From the NCBI GenBank assembly GCA_964017235.1, contig OZ024936.1:46861028-46925027 (forward strand): 64,000 bases of DNA, in the 5' to 3' direction. The translations under genes and the position numbers were made by a program. Below the pieces are notes generated by a model. It saw only the letters and a program-made list of their open reading frames with translations, had not been told where the DNA came from and did not search any database. Origin of the DNA: Sabellastarte sp. h YS-2021 (taxonomy: Eukaryota > Annelida > Polychaeta > Sabellida > Sabellidae). Shown here piece by piece: positions 60,501 to 64,000 of the stretch (the stretch's first letter is position 1; the number at the start of each line of letters is the position of its first letter).

Positions 60501-63405
60501 TTGGTAATTATGTACCAAAACAGTAAGTTAAACCTGTGATAGGCTACCAATGAACGCTCCGAATTTGGTACAAGTTTTTCAGGTAATTTTCTTATTTACA
60601 CAGATATTTAACATGTTATTTAACATATTATGAATATGTCTGCTTCTATGGTACTTGTTTTTCTCCCAGAGTCACAGTGTCTTGCAAAAGAGTGAAAAGA
60701 CGTCTTATTAAAACAATAGCGAGAGAGTTAAATATATGGATCACATGATCGGTTCACTTATGTCTATAGAGTAAGAATCATTAAACCGTTTTTATGTGAA
60801 TTAACAAATACTTTTAATTAAATCATAATTCAATAATGATGGAACTTTGAATATTTTTTCAAAATAATTATGTTAAAATCGTAACCCATGACAACAAACG
60901 ATCACATCACATTCCTTACTAACCAATTTCAAATCCTTCTTTGCTTTATTTGCATCTATCTTGGCCTGTTCAAAACTGAGACTCTTTTCTGTTGCCGTCC
61001 ACATGGACAGATTGTGCAGAACCTTGAAAGAGAGAAGAAAATACAAAAAAGAAACACAGAGTAGTTGAAATACTAGAAAAACACCAAGTTGGCATAGAAA
61101 ACAATTTTGTACTGCGGCCAATTTTCATTATGCTTGAATCTTGTTTTTGGTGTACTGTACAGCACTGGGTGTTGAAATTGGCAGGGAAGAAGAAGTTTGA
61201 ATGATACATCCAACATTTTGTATATATTAAGATATGATACTCATGTTTATATATAGTATGTAATATTTTTGTTTTGTTTGTTCACGTATCTAATATTTTG
61301 GTTTTGTTTGTTCACACAGTGAAAGACATTATGTTTTTTGTAGTCGAACTGTACTAAAAATTAAATATACTTCATGTCTACCTATAATTGCTGCGAGAGA
61401 GTATAACTGATAAAACCAAGCCTCCATACCAAAGTTGGCTGAGATATCTGCAATAATCTTCCTTTTAATGAGCTGAAACAAATCGACCTAAATTTTTCAA
61501 AGAGTGCAGTCGGCAAATAATGACCAGTAAACACTGGTGTACAATATCAGCAAGTTTAAGGTTAGTTCCCACCTGTCTGACATCCTGATTGGCTGCAGCT
61601 ATGATTTCATTGAGAGCAGGCGGGGGAATCTTCAGCCCTTCTTTGTAAGCAATAGACATCATTGCACTCTGAACAAAACCATTCACAACAAGTACTGTAA
61701 GTAAGGCAATCCTTTTGTGATAGATTATTTTATAACGCAGCAATGAGAAATTTTCCCGGAAAAAAACTATTTTAAAGGAATGGGTTAAAACTAGGTCTTA
61801 AGATTAGAGTAATATCAATTTTTAAAAATACAAATAATTTTTTTTTGACTTAATCATCAGTAAAATTTTAAGTAAAAAGTTAAATGGCAATCTATAACCT
61901 TTAATACATAAGGTAAACTGGCACCATAATATCCACAAATTCGATACAGTTTTTTTATATATATATCAGTAAAATGGTCTCAACATTCTGACACTGGTAT
62001 TATCATTTCATACTTGTTCACAAATTAACATTTTTTTATCATAATTCAAGGCATACCGATGCTAAATCACTCAAATGAATTGTAAATATTTTGCTAAGCT
62101 TTATTAAGTTTGTATTCCTTTATATTACCTACAAAAAAATACTGCATTTTTTAATATAAAAGACAAACCTCAAACCTGGTTCAATTTTGTACCAACCTTA
62201 ATCTGCTCCACTCTAGGTCTCTGAAAGCGCAGGTCAAAGCAGTAGTTTGCCAAGGAGCGTACTTTAGGACTGTTTCTGTCATTGCACATACAGACGATGG
62301 GAATTTTGGTGGTTTTAATCAAAGCAATCAGCTCCTGCAATGGAAAGGGTTCTGTTTAAACTGTCTTTTCACAAATACACATCAAAATTAATGTCATCTA
62401 CTCAGATTTTCATCTGACATATACTTACTAAAACTTGCGATATTCAGAGTAATCTGAAATGTGACCTATGCTTTATCTTTATTAGTACTGAACAATATCG
62501 ATGCTGTATTAGTGCAGAAATTTGAAATCTGGGGGCAGTTTTTCACAGAAGAAAAGACCACATATAGCCTTTATTATAACACAACAGGTTCTTGTGAAAT
62601 GATTTTTACACCTCCACTTTGTAAATATGTGGTACACTAAACCTTCCAAATGCACCCAAACTACCAAATTGTGGGTTAGTACTAAAACTCGAGATATGGC
62701 ATATCCCAAGCTCTCGAAGCTGTAATGCTGATGCAGTCAAGATGCACTATTTCTCCAGTTACTGTATCATACAACGTTAACGAGTATAATCAGATGTAAT
62801 CTAACCTACACCTGTGCATCCACAATATCTTCCCCACAATGGGAACTCAGTATGCTAAAACAACACAAGAATGGCAAAAAAAAATATCACTATTTCTAAG
62901 CACCTCCTTTTCTGTACAAGAGAAGCAAACTAGGATCACAGGTTCAACAAACACCGCATTTTAGTTCTCTTATCTCAATTAATTTGTATATTTATTTGGG
63001 GTTTTACGTCGCTTTCAACACTGTACAGGTCATATCATGACGGGTAGTTGGAAAGGCAGAGGAAACCAGTGCATACAGGTGGTCAGGGTTCTGTACTGTA
63101 AATTGCCGACCAACGGCAAGTAACTACCAGCTTTCCCACTTGAGGTAGGGCTGGGAACCGATCCCCGACCTCAGAGGTGGGAGGCGAGAGTATTACCACT
63201 CTACCACCATAGCCCCAATTATTACCTTGTATAATCCCTGCTTATAATTACACCAGGTTTTACTATAAATACAAGCAATATATTTACAAAAGAGATTCAC
63301 ACACCTGCATGCCTCCTCTGTCCTGGTTTCCGGCCATGCCATCCACTTCGTCCATCACCAGACAATGCGTCTTCCCCTCAGTTTGCTGCTCACCTGACCT
63401 GCTAC
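36413..63405 (-). CDS. RFC1: Replication factor C subunit 1 (3' ten exons)
   Basis: RFC1 is the large AAA+ subunit of the clamp loader that places PCNA on DNA in the nucleus. Ten exons join in frame as complement(36413-36508, 43726-43929, 56173-56386, 56714-56859, 57589-57706, 59473-59627, 60924-61022, 61573-61668, 62197-62334, 63305-63405), every one with AG/GT borders. They cover the second half of the AAA+ domain (Walker B LVMDEVDGMAG, sensor-1 region CMCNDRN, sensor-2 region NQDVRQ), the RFC1 C-terminal domain and an acidic then Lys-rich tail, about 455 residues. BRCT, N-terminal exons and Walker A lie beyond the window. The last two coding introns (7.2 and 12.2 kb) are inflated by transposons. 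Confidence 0.95.
36600..37370. repeat. R7 repeat, copy 1
   Basis: Shares AAGATCTTGAGTGCTT.CTGG, CACTC.ATAGTCGTTA, AACACAGCAA.AAG.TCCG and the AAATTTGGG..G.TC.GCT stretch with 42840-43440, in the same order and orientation, so it flanks the Harbinger element on both sides. The part 36660-37050 (TTTAGAAATCCCCAATATCA, CCCATC.ATAAAACTTG) also matches 59920-60270. Diverged. Confidence 0.65.
37495..38056. repeat. Subterminal motif array, left end of Harbinger element
   Basis: At least ten copies in both orientations of AGTCCCAGGC(G/C)(T/G)CC or GACGCCTGGGAC-like words, interleaved with AACCGAC/GTCGGTT. A second array lies at 41945-42270. Candidate binding sites for the element's own proteins. Confidence 0.8.
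38058..38068 (+). promoter_or_regulatory. TATA-like box for Harbinger ORF1
   Basis: ACTATATAAGC, about 175 bases upstream of the ATG at 38241 and just inside the subterminal array. Confidence 0.5.
38241..39464 (+). CDS. Harbinger MADF/Myb-SANT-like DNA-binding protein
   Basis: 407 codons from ATG. Residues 1-75 are highly charged (Lys/Arg then Glu-rich). A MADF-type domain covers ~83-150: VEFVKLHPELYDK, HDRNRREALWAEISAELKL and VRRWFESQRTRYGKL. At ~255-290 FFDYVASEAEKMTQEEFEEL followed by a basic IKSNRRR resembles a BESS-type interaction motif. The C-terminus is Ser/Thr-rich, then poly-Gln (about 376-405). In PIF/Harbinger elements the second protein binds DNA and helps carry the transposase into the nucleus. 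Intact and convergent with the transposase at 40538-41848. Confidence 0.82.
   Translation: MRKEKGGKRGRKKMDEREKESQVEERSEVITEEGSERREEEEIQEDPAIGEAVAEEEERCEEDPECHSSAKRARVCATFTDSDEVSIVEFVKLHPELYDKEHSRFHDRNRREALWAEISAELKLQPFDVRRWFESQRTRYGKLSKLQSGQAPREMTKRQSWVYQQMGFLKTHIRRKGANRSSGFEASPNTSKQDESRGSTTDTEHLESSVLRERSQSIITSTPVSTTDSKILEHFEQMRTLISGFLHQKSDRQPFFDYVASEAEKMTQEEFEELKGKIFRDIENIKSNRRRQPLPRRSATVTTESQRVGLLPTTTPQASSSTQAAASSSFVYYTPSPIGFSNPTSVLTVQDEGSRHNLSGILSQLPDLTSTQIVEQPQQQQQQQQPQQQLFTITTSAPPQQQQQPPQ
39465..40537. other. Non-coding spacer between the Harbinger genes
   Basis: A/C-rich (39600-40020), then AT-rich, then a G/T-rich minisatellite at 40262-40475 with four ~43-bp units of ACAAGTTATGTTTGGCATGG and GTTTGTCTGTTTGTC. 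The 39830-39970 stretch is roughly complementary in composition to the G/T-rich block. No further gene seen. Confidence 0.6.
40538..41848 (-). CDS. Harbinger DDE transposase
   Basis: 436 codons from ATG 41848. N-terminal residues 35-50 are a Gln/Pro run; a helix-turn-helix-like region (~120-160: EKLALTIRYLATGESYTSLS, VGRSTISKFLPEVC) precedes the DDE_Tnp_4 nuclease. Catalytic acids are D202 in LGALDGKHVAL, D292 or D293 in FILADDAF and E329 in VVENAFGIL. Conserved YHNYKGFFSIVMLALVD and GSCSDAQIF are present. A poly-Asp run lies at ~383-388. The length and motifs are typical of the HARBI1-type transposase, which cuts the element ends and reinserts them at short AT-rich targets. It overlaps nothing and appears intact. 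Confidence 0.93.
   Translation of the reverse strand: MPPFNGRQIQQQLRAFLVFIQLQIIMYFHFLRQAQQPPPPPPAPPAPIQRPRRRHMWVRPWLLQREERGAYHNIMADLYATDIPGFTNYMRMTPEFFEMMKTRLEPRLARQATNYRAPISVGEKLALTIRYLATGESYTSLSCQFRVGRSTISKFLPEVCRAIQDEFTREYLKCPTTPDEWKELEREFRIRWNVPHALGALDGKHVALKKPKNSGALYHNYKGFFSIVMLALVDGQYKFRWVDVGTEGSCSDAQIFNASQLKRRIEDGRIGFPDPAPITQGGRDVPYFILADDAFALKTWLMKPYGRRLLTREERIANYRISRGRRVVENAFGILVSRFRVMRTTIELPPETVREVVMTCVVLHNILRSQYQGQPAGQQPGGDDDDDDVPGDCGLIGGAAGGGQDRNPAREAKRQRDYLKDYFNNEGAVAWQDGRI
41891..41906 (-). promoter_or_regulatory. TATA-like box for the transposase gene
   Basis: TATATATATATAAAA on the minus strand, about 45-60 bases upstream of the transposase ATG. The spacing fits a core promoter, but AT-rich runs are common here. 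Confidence 0.4.
42289..43725. other. RFC1 intron, R7 copy 2
   Basis: 42840-43440 is a diverged direct copy of 36600-37370 (see R7 copy 1), with extra sequence at 43070-43310 that includes CCGGTACGGGATCCGCCATA and GGGGGCAAGCCCCCAACCCC. The rest shows nothing recognisable. Confidence 0.55.
43726..43929 (-). CDS. RFC1: RFC1 exon with acidic tail
   Basis: 68 codons: TKAAFTRAYNKEVHLIPYSL, matching the end of the RFC1 C-terminal domain, then KKSKRKGGGGGD and an acidic segment (EGLEGEEGEV, SSEEEEDP) ending DGMIK. Donor AAG/GTAGAG, acceptor ATTTCAG/AC. Confidence 0.95.
44300..45555. repeat. R3 tandem block, expanded
   Basis: About eight ~146-bp units. Two neighbouring units have been copied as a 293-bp dimer: ~44452-44744 and ~44745-45037 are nearly identical to each other while adjacent single units differ, so the dimer is a recent duplication. 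Confidence 0.85.
45545..48680. repeat. R4 tandem block, expanded
   Basis: About twenty ~154-bp units (AGTAGCTATTACTCAGCTAT, GAGCTACAGGTCTGAAATTT, CTAAATGCAATAGTTTTCAA). Several neighbouring pairs repeat as dimers or trimers, a sign of recent local copying. Confidence 0.85.
48897..49068. repeat. DIRS C 3' ITR
   Basis: Inverted copy of 54829-55000. TGACGTCA is at 49047-49054, and GCATCTTTTTCG is at the inner edge as in A and D. Confidence 0.92.
49123..49220. other. DIRS C internal complementary region (ICR)
   Basis: CGTCTGGTAGGTAAGGTATT at the left and CTTACCTACCAGACGATAGC at the right are reverse complements of the element ends. They meet at AAAATTTGCAATTTCATTGC, exactly the reverse complement of right end joined to left end. 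Confidence 0.92.
49349..49368 (-). other. Polypurine tract in DIRS C
   Basis: A5G15 on the coding strand, between the YR stop and the ICR, as in A and D. Confidence 0.75.
49574..52696 (-). CDS. DIRS C Cys-rich leader plus tyrosine recombinase frame
   Basis: 1040 codons open from a real ATG at 52696. Residues 1-65 are Cys-rich: KCCLSCTFC, VCEKCFFCKSLCFCPKC and AKCPQCCKC, a likely metal-binding module. Residues ~70-690 overlap the RT in another frame and show no known domain. The last ~350 residues are the YR: APRAQTIREQGFSSPVASRI, YEAKWALFVRWC, QPSTIDGYRSAIADKL, Arg in GKRRSEIHAW, AHDVRAF, CHWKSHNTF and Tyr in TQFYLKD. The Met that starts the YR part in A and D is Leu here (CLAPRAQ), so C either uses the long frame, splicing, or another start. 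The YR is certain; translation of the leader and middle is inferred. Confidence 0.8.
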   Translation of the reverse strand: MSKCCLSCTFCNKIKKWAAAKERRKTNIKHEKYNKVCEKCFFCKSLCFCPKCAKCPQCCKCPASGGATTIVLGSMGTTRCKPKSSVHTKRGLCSPIQSQTLPSEGSPDSKRLCQSHQRLPLERGSTSLNQEEGSREGQGSNLSSLLQQTIHCSQTEPKVAANLGPQYSKSVFMRKNIQNGNPGDNSNLLTTGRVGDIAGLQRRLLPHSNPCQLPKIPQVPLPEPVLPISGSSLWPVNSSNGVHLCSQRGKTNGSVSRYKDPPVPRRLVDSSPYQRILPPGNPVPPSPLPGVGLDGKHAKIRTRTPTSLRFCRLPVRPIQRIGQTYSKPLGSPSTKSNRVITEQILPSENLHVSYRSTHCDRETGAPRQTAHETYSVAPQETLESPGISGKGDSNSEFSPSVPAVVDPRRKCPKGSTLTPPTTRSANLYRRLKRRLGCSLRRLHSKRYLVSARKQVAHKLLRTKSRVVSTKKIPTISARKGRPDCHRQHYSCGIRQQGGRYEVRFTLCPSLAAPMLVQSQTNSTEGQTHSGPSKCNCRQVVSPGTDHSDGVVSPSGDLRHPLSNLALSPSGHVCNKVQLQTSPICVPNSRPKGLVSGRSDNVLGRPGHVPFPSSVSDGEGGQQAVRSLVSQSNPDCSGMAQHALVLGPSRAVSDGSSLSSTPSRSSDPTFQQGPSQGSGKPKSPCLAPRAQTIREQGFSSPVASRIEAPQRRSTRAVYEAKWALFVRWCETSQVDFRNPSIKQIADFLLHLFQEKNLQPSTIDGYRSAIADKLGNTSVNVGKDDNLTRLLDSFHRDRPKGRRGVPAWNLSLVLHQLTKAPFEPLRKASLKHLTFKTVFLLALASGKRRSEIHAWLNKNIRHQADWSKVSLYPSPSFLAKNHLAKEGPECVAPVVIPALAPTLDKSLKEDRSLCPVRALRYYLDKTQALRTGKELVFVSFKQGFNKDISPATISSWIKQTVVLCYDLSDQDSLALHQVKAHDVRAFAASKAFQGGISLDQILAACHWKSHNTFTQFYLKDVAWADKELFHLGPVVAAQQIHH
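50476..53052 (-). CDS. DIRS C reverse transcriptase-RNase H
   Basis: Open for 858 codons and overlapping the gag end; conserved sequence starts near VGGRLQLFWEVW (~52500). The RT palm has LDFSDAYFHIPI, LPFGLSTAP and HQYLDDWLIRA. RNase H has TDAS, FLELKAVLLAL, ATDNTTVVAY and VIADKLSR, all four acidic residues. The C-terminal segment has VDALTMSWEGLDMYLFPP and APGWPNMPWFWDL, in the place of the DIRS methyltransferase-like domain. It makes and processes the element cDNA with the ICR as proposed template. No lesion seen. Confidence 0.9.
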   Translation of the reverse strand: MKHTSVPTSPVRAVVGSRVYRKSSIATSLTPLVGSKTTQVPPVLPGKISPHGNHLVAGAEHAAEAGVVNPVAVREAPRIPKIINDNYCRIPPELQTKLEYYVSDVKQTDFHVLVKNSVKCQSVACLVHSVTKSKSGQPQKKGVRPISNMKNTIKSVKSASFVNHCVFAPNVPNAHSVANAQPVGGRLQLFWEVWARLGANPRVVSILKEGYVLPFNLRPCLVRDPLIVSGYANPIRDSHLKGALQALIKKKAVERVRVRTSLAFFNRLFIVPKPNQKWRPILDLSTLNQFLCVKTFKMETPETIRTSLQQGEWVTSLDFSDAYFHIPIHVNSRKYLRFHFQNQSYQFRALPFGLSTAPMEFTCVVKEVKLMAQSRGIRIHQYLDDWLIRAPTRESCHQGTQSLLALCQELGWMVNMQKSELEPQQVFDFVGYQYDLFNGLVRPTQNRWEALQQKVIGLLQNRSCRVRTFMSLIGLLTATEKQVPLGRLHMRPIQWHLKKHWRVPESLEKEIPIPSSLHQYLQWWTQEENVLKGQPLHPLRHAVQIFTDASKEGWGAHLGDFTASGTWSVPESKLHINFLELKAVLLALKRFQQLVQGKVVLIATDNTTVVAYVNKEGGMRSGSLCALLWRLLCWCNLRQIVLKARHIPGRLNVIADKLSRQGQIIQTEWSLHQEIFDILCRTWHYPQVDMFATRYNCKLVQFVSPIPDPKAWSVDALTMSWEGLDMYLFPPVSLMGKVVSKLSDHWYHRAILIAPGWPNMPWFWDLVELSAMVPLCLPHHPDLVTQPFNKARHRDLASLNLHAWLLEPRQSGSKGSLAQWRQELRRLKDVQPEQSTKRSGPFLLDGAKQVRWTSGTHL
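52799..54715 (-). CDS. DIRS C gag
   Basis: 638 codons from ATG 54715 (MASPGQRKGACGH). The Cys/His cluster is C11, H13, H21, C24, C27, C37, C43, C46 (CGHIMANFDPHSRCARC, DDPC, LSCEFC). YKLRKEKLKS, a Pro/Ser-rich linker, DEKWSTRMARLEALI, the acidic HSEEGEVSDQEE, NYRETVRGVRAFMGW, EDWLCKKLENLNLVLIEGYP and LRKWEKAAKETS follow, then an RGG-rich tail (GRARGRGRGGQPGRGSRG). The RGG tail replaces the KGQQSYK ending of the A/B/D family. Presumed capsid-like, nucleic-acid-binding. Intact; its stop is overlapped by the RT frame. Confidence 0.88.
   Translation of the reverse strand: MASPGQRKGACGHIMANFDPHSRCARCRDKGLGDDPCVLKLSCEFCDNLSPEQLLQLSTPTYKLRKEKLKSKESLVDPSTVTVVSQLEKQDVAPSSPPHDTETEFTLPQPNFRQDLKDLDEKWSTRMARLEALITMGHRPSPQPTFTPVQAPVTHQAPAGSLSQAPFLLPSVPSGQAGPAYGTDRTKATATITSSMDMTSPLENVYPQPDPEPVFSSQSSSGPVASSIIQPPPEHSEEGEVSDQEEVLDPSEQDSPDIDKTISEDQNYRETVRGVRAFMGWNHIPDLEYTPTSRSDNPWVGHRAQPVGKVSIDLPPEDWLCKKLENLNLVLIEGYPSKSTEPGGLHVDQYLRPPKSQTRWYGIHPAENKDITRPGKYVTSWPNDAAKLNSSFARIAKSTIASSQPTSRPLSQETLRKWEKAAKETSYICNQSAGFNRCITKVQDAVQEQLKTLQTELGKGKSSAKAQGALDELHFLTAFNQNISFAVGKSLQHLSDFTFVQMANLTLVRRDSYLDHLRAGVKPDTFSSLRNCPLQTRALFPDDIIRKAEDEINNFETHKRTNQPGPGRGGFAGVQKKQHRYQPYSTSWKQDDSSTTGASGKDLPAWKSFGSRGRARGRGRGGQPGRGSRGSKDPKNYK
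54829..55000. repeat. DIRS C 5' ITR and likely promoter region
   Basis: Inverted partner of 48897-49068. TGACGTCA is at 54843-54850. It lies ~115 bases upstream of the gag ATG on the coding strand. Confidence 0.9.
55259..56172. other. RFC1 intron, nothing recognised
   Basis: AT-rich intron sequence between HINE1-right and the exon at 56173. I see no repeats or genes in it. Confidence 0.5.
56173..56386 (-). CDS. RFC1: RFC1 exon, C-terminal domain
   Basis: 214 bases: LFCDKKGLNMEYLPHFRRQL, INTGSDGVKEVVDLMNEYDL and REDFDNIMELSSWAG, all characteristic of the RFC1 C-terminal domain. Phase 2-0; acceptor CTTTTCAG, donor AAG/GTGAGG. Confidence 0.97.
56714..56859 (-). CDS. RFC1: RFC1 exon, C-terminal domain
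   Basis: 146 bases: AMYASVIPGEAMRGSM, FPSWLGKNSSTNKTDRML and THMRLK. The ASV.PGE.MRG and FPSWLGK..ST.K.DR words are RFC1 hallmarks. Confidence 0.97.
56940..57215 (+). mobile_element. tRNA-derived SINE, copy 1
   Basis: The head GTGGTGTAGCTGTTAGAGTG (A-box-like) and CCCAGTTCGAATTA (B-box-like) are followed by a body with GTTACTTTCCGATGG, TATGCACTGGTTCCTC and GTTGAACGCGACGGAAAAA. It aligns along its length with the reverse complement of 62975-63222. Lies in an RFC1 intron, antisense to the gene. Confidence 0.8.
57236..57588 (-). repeat. Minisatellite of splice-donor-like words next to an RFC1 exon
   Basis: On the sense (minus) strand, words such as TTACAGGTGAGG, GCAGGTGAGAC, TACTGGTGAGAC, ACATGTGAGGC and TTTACAGGTGTAAC recur about every 30-50 bases, directly downstream of the real donor CTACAG/GTGAGATG of the exon at 57589-57706. 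The array looks as though it grew from, or converged on, the donor sequence. Confidence 0.65.
57589..57706 (-). CDS. RFC1: RFC1 exon
   Basis: 118 bases: KGRVSKHLEQLSRAADSLAE, GDLVDRHVRG and WNLLPLQ. LSRAADS...GDLVD is conserved in animal RFC1. Acceptor TTGCTCAG/AG, donor CAG/GTGAGA. Confidence 0.96.
57756..57984. mobile_element. MITE-like element (229 bp)
   Basis: TAGAGTAAGAAATCTAAAAT and AAAATTCGCCAC at the left are repeated inverted at the right with about 85-90% identity over ~45 bp. AT-rich interior without coding frame. Sits in an RFC1 intron, ~50 bases from an exon acceptor. Confidence 0.75.
57985..59472. other. RFC1 intron with CCATGACTTTTCCAGG-type repeat
   Basis: 58455-58995 is bounded by runs of TTTCCATGAC.TTTTCCA words in similar orientation (CCATGACTTCTCCATGACC at the left, TTTTCCATGACAGGATACAC at the right). 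The class is not assignable. Remaining sequence shows nothing recognisable. Confidence 0.4.
59473..59627 (-). CDS. RFC1: RFC1 exon
   Basis: 155 bases: GPFDVCRKVFVGGEETAHM, DKSDLFFHDYS, PLFVQENYIHV. PFDV.RKVF..GEETAHM and DKSDLFFHDYS are RFC1 signatures. Acceptor TTTTCAG/GG; donor AAA/GTAAGT splits a Lys codon. Confidence 0.97.
59628..60923. other. RFC1 intron with R7 copy 3
   Basis: 59920-60270 matches part of R7 (36660-37050) in the same orientation. The rest shows nothing recognisable. Confidence 0.5.
60924..61022 (-). CDS. RFC1: RFC1 exon
   Basis: 99 bases, 33 codons: VLHNLSMWTA, SFEQAKIDANKAKKDLKL. VLHNLSMW follows the sensor-2 region in RFC1. Acceptor TTTCAAG, donor TTG/GTTAGT. Confidence 0.95.
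61573..61668 (-). CDS. RFC1: RFC1 exon with sensor-2 region
   Basis: 96 bases, 32 codons: SAMMSIAYKEGLKIPPPALN, EIIAAANQDVRQ. The DVRQ Arg corresponds to the sensor-2/lid arginine of clamp-loader AAA+ domains. Acceptor TTGTTCAG, donor CAG/GTGGGA. Confidence 0.96.
62197..62334 (-). CDS. RFC1: RFC1 exon with sensor-1 region
   Basis: 138 bases, 46 codons: ELIALIKTTKIPIVCMCNDR, then NSPKVRSLANYC and FDLRFQRPRVEQIK. CMCNDRN is the sensor-1 region. Acceptor TTGCAG/GA, donor AAG/GTTGGT. Confidence 0.97.
62975..63222 (-). mobile_element. tRNA-derived SINE, copy 2
   Basis: On the minus strand it starts GGGGCTATGGTGGTAGAGTG, has GGATCGGTTCCC, then TAGTTACTTGCCGTTGG, TATGCACTGGTTTCCTC and TTGAAAGCGACGTAAAACCC. 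Same family as 56940-57215. Lies in an RFC1 intron in the sense orientation. Confidence 0.8.
63305..63405 (-). CDS. RFC1: RFC1 exon with Walker B
   Basis: 101 bases; after a split codon: SRSGEQQTEGKTH, then CLVMDEVDGMAGNQDRGGMQ. LVMDEVDGM is the Walker B motif of the large clamp-loader subunit. Acceptor CTTCAG/GT, donor CAG/GTGTGT. The next upstream exon lies beyond the window. Confidence 0.96.
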
Positions 63406-64000
63406 CTGAAGAGGTGCAAATACAACTCTTTATATAATTATACAGGTACACCTCAGATGAGGGAGCAGATCCTCATACACTTTATAACGACTGGAAGATG
63501 TGGAATGGAAGGCGACCAAATATACAAGAATTCCTAACATGTACAATCTTGTGAAGGTACTCACTACTACACTCAGCCATACACTATATGGGATGCAACT
63601 CGGGGTGGTTTAATGCAGGCATCAAAAATCTTGCTACACTTGTATTTGCACTTTAAGTGATGGTCCTCTGTGATAGTGTTCTTTGCTCAGGGGTAGGTTA
63701 AAGTGCACGAAGGGTGAATGGCCATCCCTATAGCTCTCAATTAGGGTTAGGTCTGTCACTAGAGCTTGGATTGTACATATGAAGTCAGGATGGGTCAAAT
63801 AGTGCTTTGAGTCATGTACTAAAGGAATCATTGCACTCAGTTTAAGCATACAATAATTCTAATTCTAACATAATTTAACTTTTATAGCTCTTAATCTCCA
63901 CTGAGTAGTGGACTCTAAGGCGCAACAAGACAATAGCAATATGCAAATTCAAAGTCCAGGGACAAAAACAGGTCGGCACCACGGAGAAGCCATAAGAGAA
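63406..64000. other. RFC1 intron, nothing recognised
   Basis: No exon, repeat or gene that I can support. A 71-codon open frame on the minus strand at 63634-63849 has no recognisable similarity to RFC1 or to any domain. Confidence 0.5.

Noticed and set aside
62509-62709. 66-codon frame in an RFC1 intron
   Set aside because: No similarity to RFC1 or a recognisable domain, no splice-site support.

Overview
The window is eukaryotic nuclear DNA from an animal. Ten exons of one vertebrate-like gene with GT/AG introns, RFC1 (large subunit of replication factor C), lie on the minus strand between 36.4 and 63.4 kb. Nearly everything else is repeats and transposons. Two tRNA-headed SINEs and satellite-bearing, pearl-like elements suggest a marine invertebrate; a mollusc is my best guess, but that is inference.

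Region by region: 1-0.8 kb is a decayed DIRS-like reverse transcriptase (RT) fragment. 2.1-6.06 kb is an ~0.85 kb repeat (R1) split by a 3.0 kb Helentron/HINE-like non-autonomous element (HINE1). 6.07-18.64 kb is a nested stack: a truncated DIRS-like element (B) carries a 6.4 kb DIRS-like element (A) inside its gag gene and a 3.6 kb CR1/L2-type LINE inside its terminal repeat. 18.64-19.49 kb is a second R1 copy without the insertion. 19.49-32.85 kb is a tandem pair of a second HINE-like family (HINE2) whose core is a 169-bp satellite; DIRS-like element D (6.4 kb) sits in that satellite. 32.85-36.4 kb holds minor repeats. 36.4-63.4 kb is the 3' part of RFC1. Its last intron holds a 4.85 kb PIF/Harbinger DNA transposon with both genes. 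The preceding coding intron holds a second HINE1 copy, itself interrupted by DIRS-like element C (6.2 kb).

The DIRS-like elements share one plan, read on the minus strand: inverted terminal repeat (ITR), gag with an N-terminal Cys/His cluster, RT-RNase H, tyrosine recombinase (YR) overlapping the RT in another frame, an A5-7/G10-18 polypurine tract, an internal complementary region (ICR) and the second ITR. The ICR equals the sequence expected when the two element ends are joined, so the DIRS assignment rests on structure as well as on protein motifs. C and D have open gag, RT and YR genes. A has a broken gag and a lost RNase H catalytic Asp. B keeps only gag and the 5' ITR.

Several insertions can be compared with an uninterrupted copy in this same window, which fixes their ends to within a few bases: HINE1 in R1, DIRS C in HINE1, DIRS D in the 169-bp satellite, DIRS A in a gag gene, and the LINE in a DIRS ITR. 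No tRNA, rRNA, CRISPR or bacterial-type operon is seen.
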